5,158 bases of DNA from the NCBI GenBank assembly GCA_000434235.1, contig FR892022.1, positions 18,899 to 24,056 on the forward strand, in the 5' to 3' direction. The notes under the pieces are model-generated. The model did no database searches. It saw only the letters and a program-made list of their open reading frames with translations, and was not told the origin of the DNA. The position numbers and the translations under genes were made by a program. Shown in pieces: positions 1 to 5,158 of the stretch; position 1 is the first letter of the stretch; every line of letters begins with the position of its first letter. This stretch comes from Alistipes sp. CAG:268 (lineage in GTDB: Bacteria; Bacteroidota; Bacteroidia; Bacteroidales; Rikenellaceae).

Positions 1-1
1 G

Positions 2-334
2 CACACGCGGCATCCCGAAGCTCGGGAGGCCGCAACCGCTCCTGCCCTGCGGCAGTCCGGGACATCTTCCACCCCGCCGGCACAACATCCCGAACCGGCG
101 CAGGCCACAGGTCCCCGCAATTTGTCCGACGCCGCGTCCGACACCGCCCCGGCCGCTCCATCGCTTGCCTGCCGGCTGCTCGAGCGCCTCGCCGCAGGCC
201 CCGCCTCGCCGCGCACCCTCGCCGAAGTCTGTGCCTGCCCGCCCGAACGGCTGGCCGAGACCCTCCGCCCGCTGCTCGACGCGGGACGCATCCGCACCAC
301 CGAAGACGGACTGCTCCGCCTGGCCGACCGCTGA
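2..334 (+). CDS. C-terminal fragment of a winged-helix protein, possibly the DNA-processing protein DprA (5' end outside window)
   Basis: The frame is open from the left edge to a TGA at 332-334 and gives 110 residues with no start visible. A TTG at 122 lies inside the frame and is not a convincing start. Residues 1-53 form a low-complexity linker with 13 Ala and 9 Pro. Residues 54-110 look like a compact helix-turn-helix with a wing: a leading helix (SLACRLLERLA), a second and a recognition-like helix (TLAEVC and PERLAETLRPLLDAG), then a short strand-wing (RIRTTEDGLLRL) ending at the C-terminus. DprA (RecA loader for incoming single-stranded DNA in transformation) ends in such a domain after a Rossmann-fold body, so this is my best guess. 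The diagnostic Rossmann part is not in the window, and another winged-helix protein is possible. GC-rich third codon positions from about 120 onward support this frame. The gene appears to end before a separate promoter at about 451. Confidence 0.5.
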   Translation, partial: HTRHPEAREAATAPALRQSGTSSTPPAQHPEPAQATGPRNLSDAASDTAPAAPSLACRLLERLAAGPASPRTLAEVCACPPERLAETLRPLLDAGRIRTTEDGLLRLADR

Positions 335-404
335 AGCCCTCCCCGACCGCATCCGTCCGTCGGGCCCGGCACTCCGCCGCCCATGCAGCGTGCACCTGCA
401 GAAT

Positions 405-435
405 GCCGGAAAAAGGTTTGCCGGCCGCAAGTTTT
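405..435 (+). terminator. possible weak intrinsic terminator after the first gene
   Basis: GCCGG (405-409) pairs with CCGGC (421-425). After an A/G mismatch the stem continues with AAA (411-413) against TTT (417-419), leaving a 3-nt loop. A TTTT run follows at 432-435, six bases after the stem, which is farther than in a good Rho-independent terminator. It lies between the end of the first gene and the promoter of the next operon, where a terminator would be expected. The stem is short and interrupted, so this is only a candidate. Confidence 0.22.
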
Positions 436-450
436 CTGAAAAATATTCCG

Positions 451-458
451 TAATTTTG
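451..458 (+). promoter_or_regulatory. Bacteroidota-type -7 promoter element (TAATTTTG) for the exonuclease-rlmI-esterase operon
   Basis: TAATTTTG matches the Bacteroidota primary sigma factor -7 consensus TAnnTTTG exactly. It sits in an AT-rich patch (about 429-458) that stands out against GC-rich surroundings. A convincing -33 TTTG at the usual spacing is not seen; the nearest TTTG (417-420) is too far upstream and only a T-run lies at 432-435. The start codon at 476 is 17 bases downstream of the element, so the leader would be roughly 10 nt. That fits the short, Shine-Dalgarno-poor leaders of this phylum. Confidence 0.6.
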
Positions 459-460
459 CG

Positions 461-470
461 GGAACGTTCC
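461..470. promoter_or_regulatory. perfect 10-bp palindrome GGAACGTTCC at the predicted transcription start; possible operator
   Basis: GGAACGTTCC is its own reverse complement. It begins two bases after the -7 element and ends five bases before the ATG at 476, so a bound dimeric repressor would cover the transcription start. A further TTCC half-site lies at 446-449. The position is suggestive, but one 10-bp palindrome in GC-rich DNA can arise by chance, and no regulator is encoded in the window. Confidence 0.25.
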
Positions 471-475
471 AGGGA

Positions 476-1084
476 ATGAGTACAGAAAACCGATTCATAG
501 ACAAAATAAGCAACGAGCAGACGGCCCTGCTGCCGGCCATCGAGTTCCGGGGCGAGATCCGCATCGTGGAGGACGAACGCGACATCGCCGCGGCCTGCAA
601 GTATCTGGCCGAACAGCCCGTCATCGGCTTCGACACCGAGACCCGCCCGTCGTTCCGGCCGGGCGTGACGTTCCGTGTGTCGCTGCTGCAGCTTTCCTCG
701 CCCGAGGTCTGCTACCTCTTCCGCCTCAACCGCATCCCGCTCGACAAGGCCATCCTGCAGCTCTTCGAGAACAAGCGCCTGCTCAAGGTCGGCGCCGACG
801 TGGCCGGCGACCTGCGCTCGCTGCGCCAGATCCGCCACTTCCGCGACGCCGGATTCATCGACCTGCAGGCCATCGCCCCCGAATGGGGCATCGCCGAGAA
901 GAGCCTCCGCAAGCTCTCGGCCATCGTGCTCGGGCAACGCGTCTCGAAGGCCCAGCGGCTGAGCAACTGGGAGGCCGCGACACTCACCGACAAGCAGCAG
1001 CTCTACGCCGCCACCGACGCCTGGGTCTGCACCCGCATCTACGACCGGCTGCTGCGCACACCGAAAAAACCGCTTCGCCAATGA
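476..1084 (+). CDS. DEDDy-family 3'-5' exonuclease domain protein (RNase D/WRN-exonuclease-like)
   Basis: A 202-residue single-domain protein of the DnaQ-like (RNase H fold) exonuclease superfamily. Exo I is seen as GFDTET with D53 and E55. Exo II is KVGADVAGDLRSL with D112. Exo III is the DEDDy form, Y177-A-A-T-D181. These four acidic residues would bind two metal ions for stepwise 3'-to-5' phosphodiester hydrolysis, and the tyrosine variant is the one in RNase D, WRN and Pol I-type proofreading domains. No HRDC domain, helicase or polymerase follows, so it is a stand-alone nuclease of about the length of the catalytic domain plus a roughly 45-residue N-terminal extension. Substrate (RNA or DNA) cannot be told from sequence. 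The ATG at 476 is preferred because it follows the -7 element closely and leaves the conserved core intact. No signal peptide is visible, so it should be cytoplasmic. Its TGA overlaps the ATG of the rRNA methyltransferase. Confidence 0.9.
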   Translation: MSTENRFIDKISNEQTALLPAIEFRGEIRIVEDERDIAAACKYLAEQPVIGFDTETRPSFRPGVTFRVSLLQLSSPEVCYLFRLNRIPLDKAILQLFENKRLLKVGADVAGDLRSLRQIRHFRDAGFIDLQAIAPEWGIAEKSLRKLSAIVLGQRVSKAQRLSNWEAATLTDKQQLYAATDAWVCTRIYDRLLRTPKKPLRQ

Positions 1085-2280
1085 TACCGCAAATTTACCT
1101 GCGCCGGGGCAAGGAGGAGTCGCTCCTGCGCCGCCACCCGTGGATCTTCTCGGGTGCCATCGACTACATCAAGGCCGAGGAGGAGTCCGAGATCGCCGAG
1201 GGCGCCCTGGTCGAGGTCTACAACCGCTCGGGAGAGTTCATCGCTCTGGGACACTACCAGATCGGCTCGATCGCCGTCCGGGTCCTCACCTTCGAACGCG
1301 AAGAGATTGACCAGGCGTGGTGGAACCGCCGCGTGGCCGTGGCCTACGACGTGCGCCGCACGCTCTCGCTGACCGACAGCGCGGAGACGACGTGCTACCG
1401 GCTGATCCACGGCGAGGGGGACTCGCTGCCGGGGCTGGTGACGGACATCTACGGCACGACGGCCGTCATCCAGTGCCATTCGGTGGGCATGTACCGCAGC
1501 CGGCAGCAGATCGCCGAGGCGATCCGCACGGTCTACGGCGACCGCATCACGGCCATCTACGACAAGTCGTCGCAGACGCTCCCCTTCAAGGCCAACCTCG
1601 GAGCGGTGGACGGCTACCTGTGGGGCACGTCGGACCACACCTCGCAGGTGGTGTTGGAACACGGCGAGCAGTTCCTCGTCAATTGGGAAAAGGGCCAGAA
1701 GACCGGGTTCTTCCTTGACCAGCGCGAAAACCGCGAACTGGTGAAGCGCTACGCCAAGGGACGCACCGTGCTCAACACGTTCTGCTACACGGGCGGCTTC
1801 TCGGTCTACGCGCTTGCCGGAGGGGCCCGCGAGGTCTGCTCGGTCGATTCGTCGGAGCGCGCCGTGGAGCTGGCCACGGAGAACATGCGACTGAACTTCG
1901 GCGAGGGCGCCCCGCACACCGAGATCGCGGCCGACGCCGTGGAGTACCTGCGCGACATCGGCGACCGCTACGACCTGATCATCCTCGACCCGCCGGCCTT
2001 CGCCAAGCACCACAAGGTGCTCGGGAACGCCATGCAGGGCTACAAGCGCCTCAACGCCCGCGCGCTGTCGCAGATCCGCCCGGGCGGCATCCTCTTCACC
2101 TTCTCCTGCTCGCAGGCCGTTTCGAAGGAGCTCTTCCGCACGACGGTCTTCTCGGCCGCAGCCATCGCCGGACGCAAGGTGCGCATCCTCCACCAGCTCT
2201 CGCAGCCGGCCGACCATCCGATCAACATCTACCACCCCGAGGGCGAATACCTCAAGGGGCTGGTGCTCTATGTCGAATAG
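1081..2280 (+). CDS. rlmI: Class I SAM-dependent 23S rRNA (cytosine-5-)-methyltransferase, RlmI family
   Basis: A 399-residue protein, close to the 396 of E. coli RlmI, which makes m5C1962 in 23S rRNA. An N-terminal PUA-like RNA-binding domain (about residues 1-75, with RRHPWIFSGAI near the start) is followed by a central domain and a C-terminal Rossmann methyltransferase. Visible family motifs are KTGFFLDQRENR (207-218), the SAM-binding loop NTFCYTGGFSVYAL (232-245) with acidic D256 after the next strand, DPPAFAK (303-309), FSCS (341-344, C343 the likely catalytic cysteine), and the terminal block ADHP (377-380) with EGEYLKG (387-393). The same frame is open upstream to 883, but that stretch lies inside the exonuclease gene in another frame. 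The ATG at 1081 begins exactly where family homology begins. It overlaps the exonuclease stop as ATGA, suggesting translational coupling, and no Shine-Dalgarno is evident. The exact target cytosine in this organism is inferred from the family. Confidence 0.92.
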   Translation: MIPQIYLRRGKEESLLRRHPWIFSGAIDYIKAEEESEIAEGALVEVYNRSGEFIALGHYQIGSIAVRVLTFEREEIDQAWWNRRVAVAYDVRRTLSLTDSAETTCYRLIHGEGDSLPGLVTDIYGTTAVIQCHSVGMYRSRQQIAEAIRTVYGDRITAIYDKSSQTLPFKANLGAVDGYLWGTSDHTSQVVLEHGEQFLVNWEKGQKTGFFLDQRENRELVKRYAKGRTVLNTFCYTGGFSVYALAGGAREVCSVDSSERAVELATENMRLNFGEGAPHTEIAADAVEYLRDIGDRYDLIILDPPAFAKHHKVLGNAMQGYKRLNARALSQIRPGGILFTFSCSQAVSKELFRTTVFSAAAIAGRKVRILHQLSQPADHPINIYHPEGEYLKGLVLYVE

Positions 2281-2299
2281 CCACACACACCCCAAAGCC

Positions 2300-3145
2300 A
2301 TGAAACGACTGCTGACCGCCCTCCTCCTCACCGTTGCCGCAACGGCCGCAACGGCCGGTGGCCGTCTGGAGACCTTCACCCTCCGGAGCGAGATCCTCCA
2401 AAGCGGGAAAAGCTGCACGGTCTACCTGCCCGACGGCTACGACCGCGACACGACCCGCCGCTACCCGGTCCTCTACCTGCTCCACGGAGCCAGCGGATAC
2501 CACGGCGACTGGGTCGAGAAGGGCAACATGTACCAGATCGCCGAGGAGGCGATCGCCGCGGGAAGGGCCCTGCCGATGGTCGTCGTGATGCCCGACGCAT
2601 CGGGCACCGGGCCCCACTACATGGGCGATCACATGGGCTACTTCGACGTGCCGGGATGGGCCTACGAACGCTTCTTCTTCGAGGAATTCCTGCCCGCCGT
2701 GGAGCAGCGCTACCGCATCCGCGGCGACAAGCGCCACCGGGCGATCGCAGGCCTTTCGATGGGCGGCGGCGGTACGGCCGTATATGCTCTTCGGCATCCG
2801 GAGCTCTTCTCGTCGGCCTGCCCGATGAGTGCGCTGCTCGAGTCGCACGGCGATCCCGAGGAGAACGCCTTCCGCCGCTCGGTGGAGGAGAACTCCCCCG
2901 TCAAGCTGGTCCGCAACCTCAGCGACGAGGAGGCCGCCGCACAGCGTACCGTCCGCTGGTGGGTGGACTGCGGCGACGACGACTTCCTGGCCCTCGGGAA
3001 CATCCACTTCTTCGAAGCGATGCGCGAAAAGGGAATCCCCCTGCAATACCGCATGCGCGACGGCGGCCACACCTGGCGCTACTGGCAGACGGTGCTCGAA
3101 GAGGTGCTCACGTTCGTCTCGATCGGATTCGCCGGAGAGGAGTAA
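2300..3145 (+). CDS. Secreted alpha/beta-hydrolase of the esterase D / CE1-like (PF00756-type) family
   Basis: 281 residues from the ATG at 2300. The N-terminus is a typical Sec signal peptide: MKR, a hydrophobic run LLTALLLTVAA, and an A-T-A cleavage site after residue 19. No lipobox cysteine is present, so a soluble periplasmic or secreted enzyme is likely. The mature part shows VLYLLHGASG (57-66, oxyanion-hole region), the nucleophile elbow GLSMGG with S153, CGDDDFL (224-230) with D228 the likely catalytic acid, and DGGHTW (254-259) with catalytic H257. This family includes esterase D/S-formylglutathione hydrolases, feruloyl and acetylxylan esterases and mycolyltransferases. Export argues against a glutathione role and favours ester removal from glycans or other extracellular substrates, but the substrate is unknown. 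An in-frame ATG at 2270 would add ten polar residues before the signal peptide and overlap rlmI, so 2300 is preferred. It lies 19 bp after rlmI with no separate promoter or Shine-Dalgarno seen and is followed by a terminator. Confidence 0.85.
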   Translation: MKRLLTALLLTVAATAATAGGRLETFTLRSEILQSGKSCTVYLPDGYDRDTTRRYPVLYLLHGASGYHGDWVEKGNMYQIAEEAIAAGRALPMVVVMPDASGTGPHYMGDHMGYFDVPGWAYERFFFEEFLPAVEQRYRIRGDKRHRAIAGLSMGGGGTAVYALRHPELFSSACPMSALLESHGDPEENAFRRSVEENSPVKLVRNLSDEEAAAQRTVRWWVDCGDDDFLALGNIHFFEAMREKGIPLQYRMRDGGHTWRYWQTVLEEVLTFVSIGFAGEE

Positions 3146-3168
3146 GAGAGCGCATGACCATGAAACGG

Positions 3169-3200
3169 AAACGCCGCAGGAGAATCTCCTGCGGCGTTTT
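3169..3200 (+). terminator. Strong intrinsic terminator of the exonuclease-rlmI-esterase operon
   Basis: A perfect 14-bp stem pairs 3169-3182 with 3186-3199 around an AAT loop, and TTTT lies at 3197-3200. It begins 23 bp after the esterase stop codon. On the minus strand the trailing T run is only TTT, so it mainly serves plus-strand transcription but may also weakly block read-through from yidC. Confidence 0.9.
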
Positions 3201-3341
3201 CACATCCGGAAGGGAGATGCTCTTCGGGACCGCCATTCGCCGGAAACGGCGATACCCCCTTCTGCCCGCGGGCCTGCCGGCCGAAACGGGAAAAGTTCCC
3301 CGGCCAAACATGGCACATTTCCGGAGGCTCGCCCACCCGAC

Positions 3342-3373
3342 AAAAACGGCCCGGAGGCATCACCTCCGGGCCG
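3342..3373 (-). terminator. Intrinsic terminator of yidC
   Basis: A perfect 11-bp GC-rich stem pairs 3347-3357 with 3363-3373 around a 5-nt loop. Read on the minus strand it is followed by TTTTT (complement of 3342-3346), the classical Rho-independent form. It starts 26 bp after the yidC stop codon. No T run follows it on the plus strand, so its direction is clear. Confidence 0.9.
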
Positions 3374-3399
3374 ACAACATGCGGGAAACGGATTCCCGG

Positions 3400-5158
3400 C
3401 TATTTCTTCTTCGCGCGCTGGGCAGCCTCCTGCTGACGCATGAGCTCCTCGTAGCGCTGCTGGAACTTCGACTTCTTGCCGTTCGACTTGCGCGCGGCAT
3501 TGGCCTGCATGATCGCCTGGATCTTCGAATCATCGACCATGCGGCGGATCACGAGCGTCTGTCCGATGGTCAGCAGGTTCGAGAGCAGGTAGTAGTAGCA
3601 CAGACCGCTGGCGTAGCTGTTGAACCACAGCAGCAGCATGACGGGCATCAGGTAGACCATCATGAACTTCATACCGGGCATCTGCGTCTGCGTCGAGGCC
3701 GTCTGCTGGTAGTTGTAGTACGAGTAGAAGAACATCGACGCCGCCATCAGGAGGGCGAAGAGCGAGATGTGGTCGCCGTAGAAGGGGATCGAGAAGGGCA
3801 GGTTCAGGATGCTGTCGTACGACGACAGGTCATCGGCCCACAGGAAGGGCTGGTCGCGCAACTCGATCGACGCGGGGAAGAAGCGGAAGACGGCGATCAG
3901 GATCGGCATCTGGATCAGCAGCGGGATGCAGCCGCCCATGGGGTTGATACCGGCCTTCTTGTAGAGCTCCATCGTGGCCTGCTGGCGCTTCATGGCATCC
4001 TCCTGCTTGGGGTACTTCTTGGCCAGCTCATCGACCTGGGGTTTGATCAGGCGCATCTTGGCCATCGAGACGTAGCTCTTGTAGGTCATGGGCGAGATGA
4101 TCAGGCGGATCAGCACCGCGAGGATCAGGATGACGATGCCGAAACTCGGGATGTAGTTCCTCAGGAAATCGAAGACCGGAATGACAAACCAGCGGTTCAC
4201 CCAGCCGAAGATGCCCCACCCGAGCGGAATGAGCCGCTCCATGTAGAGGTCGTCACCCTCCGTGGCAGTCACCTTCTTGAGGATCGAGTATTTGTTCGGT
4301 CCGTAGTAGAAGGCGAAGTCATACCCTTCGGTATCGGCGGTGTAGGGCACGGTCATCTGCGCCCGGAAGTTCTTCACATAACCCGAACCGGGCTGTGCGG
4401 TCGTAAAGCCCATATTGGCATACGAGACATTCTCGGGGGCGATGAAGACCGACGAGAAGAACTGCTGCTTGAAGGCCACCCAGTTCACCGAGGTGGTCAC
4501 CTCCTTCGACCGCTCCTCCTCGCTCATGCTCAGCTCCTCGACCGACGAATCGCCGGGGAAGCGGTAAGCCACCGTCGTGTACATGTTCTCGTTCTTGAAG
4601 CCCTTCTCGTTCTGGTAGGTCGAGGCGGCCCAGTCGAGGCGGATCTGCGTCTGGTTGGCCATCTCGGCGGCCATGTTCACCAGCCGTACGTCGAAGTCCA
4701 CGAGGTAGTCTCGCTCGGGCGAGGCCGTGTCGTAGATCAGGTAGCGGTACTCGAGGCTCGCATCGGCCGCCACGGGCAGACGCATCACGACGAGCTGCAC
4801 CCCGTCGGGGGTGGTCGTCACGGGGTCGGCCTCGAAGACGTAGTCCAGTGTATTGACATCGACGTTGTTGAGGCCGTTGCGGACATAGAACGTCATGCCG
4901 AACTGCGCCGTCTCGGGATCCATCATCTCGACGGGACGGCCCTCCTCCTTGCGGGGGGCATACTTGCGGTAGTCCTTGAGCGTCACGCCGGTCACCTGAC
5001 CGCCGCGGGTCGAAAAGCGGACCGACATCACGTCGTTCTCGACGGTGAACTCCTCGGGTGCGGCCTCACGGGCAGCGGCGAGGTATTCACCCAGCGTCTC
5101 GACCTGCCGCTCGCGCACGGCAGCCGCAGCCCCGGCTACGGCCACCCCGCCCCGCGGG
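3400..5158 (-). CDS. yidC: Membrane protein insertase YidC (N-terminus beyond the right edge)
   Basis: YidC inserts and folds inner-membrane proteins, alone or with SecYEG. The frame is open from the right edge to TAG at 3400-3402 (585 residues). The missing part should carry the start and first membrane helix; the GTG at 5143-5145 is not a credible start because the frame continues upstream. Counting from that GTG codon as residue 1: a large beta-rich periplasmic P1 domain occupies about 31-305 (FTVENDVMSVRFSTRGG at its start); the first core helix is about 333-351 with R347, matching the conserved groove arginine; the cytoplasmic hairpin is about 354-400 (SMAKMRLIKPQ to MELYKKAGINP); the signature GGCIPLLIQMPI is 404-415; further helices lie at about 404-423, 459-477, 493-508 and 512-533. 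A basic tail (534-581, 14 Lys/Arg and 5 Asp/Glu) is likely to contact ribosomes. The gene is convergent with the esterase operon and has its own terminator. Confidence 0.96.
   Translation of the reverse strand, partial: PRGGVAVAGAAAAVRERQVETLGEYLAAAREAAPEEFTVENDVMSVRFSTRGGQVTGVTLKDYRKYAPRKEEGRPVEMMDPETAQFGMTFYVRNGLNNVDVNTLDYVFEADPVTTTPDGVQLVVMRLPVAADASLEYRYLIYDTASPERDYLVDFDVRLVNMAAEMANQTQIRLDWAASTYQNEKGFKNENMYTTVAYRFPGDSSVEELSMSEEERSKEVTTSVNWVAFKQQFFSSVFIAPENVSYANMGFTTAQPGSGYVKNFRAQMTVPYTADTEGYDFAFYYGPNKYSILKKVTATEGDDLYMERLIPLGWGIFGWVNRWFVIPVFDFLRNYIPSFGIVILILAVLIRLIISPMTYKSYVSMAKMRLIKPQVDELAKKYPKQEDAMKRQQATMELYKKAGINPMGGCIPLLIQMPILIAVFRFFPASIELRDQPFLWADDLSSYDSILNLPFSIPFYGDHISLFALLMAASMFFYSYYNYQQTASTQTQMPGMKFMMVYLMPVMLLLWFNSYASGLCYYYLLSNLLTIGQTLVIRRMVDDSKIQAIMQANAARKSNGKKSKFQQRYEELMRQQEAAQRAKKK

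Noticed and set aside
361..368. Palindrome CGGGCCCG
   Set aside because: An 8-bp GC-only palindrome is likely by chance in DNA this GC-rich and has no associated promoter or T run.
165..479. Plus-strand open frame of 104 codons overlapping the first gene and its downstream spacer
   Set aside because: It has a Pro/Arg/Ser-rich out-of-frame composition, crosses the promoter region, and conflicts with the better-supported winged-helix frame ending at 334.
883..1080. N-terminal extension of the methyltransferase frame upstream of 1081
   Set aside because: The 66 extra codons lie within the exonuclease coding region in another frame, give a low-complexity product, and RlmI homology starts at the ATG at 1081.
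2270..2299. Upstream ATG of the esterase at 2270
   Set aside because: It would place ten polar residues before the MKR of a standard signal peptide and overlap the end of rlmI; the ATG at 2300 is a better start.
1039..2418. Long minus-strand open frame (459 codons) opposite rlmI
   Set aside because: Its translation is rich in Arg, Val, Ala and Leu without recognisable motifs, and it lies antisense to a gene with clear RlmI motifs. Long antisense frames are expected where third codon positions are GC-rich.
2252..3070. Minus-strand open frame (272 codons) opposite the esterase
   Set aside because: Same cause as above; the plus-strand esterase has a signal peptide and complete catalytic triad, while the antisense product shows no family features.
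3154..3400. Plus-strand open frame starting at the ATG at 3154 and running into the yidC antisense strand
   Set aside because: It contains the operon terminator hairpin and then runs antisense to yidC; the product is Arg/Leu-rich with no recognisable domain.
5143..5145. GTG at 5143-5145 as the yidC start
   Set aside because: The frame stays open to the window edge and the first membrane helix expected of YidC is missing, so the true start lies outside the window.
1..5158. Mobile elements, CRISPR arrays, tRNA/rRNA genes, toxin-antitoxin or defence systems
   Set aside because: No transposase, integrase, spaced direct repeats, RNA-gene signatures or paired small toxin-like genes could be seen on either strand.

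Overview
This is a GC-rich, gene-dense chromosomal window. It looks like ordinary housekeeping sequence from a Bacteroidota bacterium, probably a GC-rich gut lineage such as Alistipes/Rikenellaceae. That placement is inference. It rests on a TAnnTTTG-type -7 promoter element (TAATTTTG at 451-458), the lack of clear Shine-Dalgarno sequences before the plus-strand starts, and a YidC with a strongly basic C-terminal tail. No mobile element, CRISPR array, tRNA or rRNA was seen.

Layout, left to right. Positions 2-334 (+) are the C-terminal end of a protein with an Ala/Pro-rich linker followed by a winged-helix-like domain, tentatively the tail of DprA. Positions 335-475 are intergenic. They hold a possible weak terminator hairpin, an AT-rich promoter patch and a perfect 10-bp palindrome at the expected transcription start. 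Positions 476-3145 (+) form an apparent three-gene operon: a DEDDy 3'-5' exonuclease (476-1084), an RlmI-type 23S rRNA m5C methyltransferase (1081-2280, overlapping the exonuclease by an ATGA) and a secreted alpha/beta-hydrolase esterase (2300-3145). A strong intrinsic terminator at 3169-3200 closes the operon. A second, oppositely directed terminator at 3342-3373 closes yidC, which runs on the minus strand from 3400 to beyond the right edge (N-terminus missing).

The exonuclease and methyltransferase are translationally overlapped and both plausibly act on RNA, so a joint role in rRNA maturation or quality control is a reasonable hypothesis. The esterase is exported and has no obvious functional link to them. 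YidC inserts and folds inner-membrane proteins and belongs to a separate, convergent transcription unit.

I found no convincing evidence of a previously undescribed system. The observations worth a second look are small: the palindrome on the operon promoter, the exonuclease/methylase coupling, the odd linker in the first protein, and the exported esterase in an RNA-modification operon.
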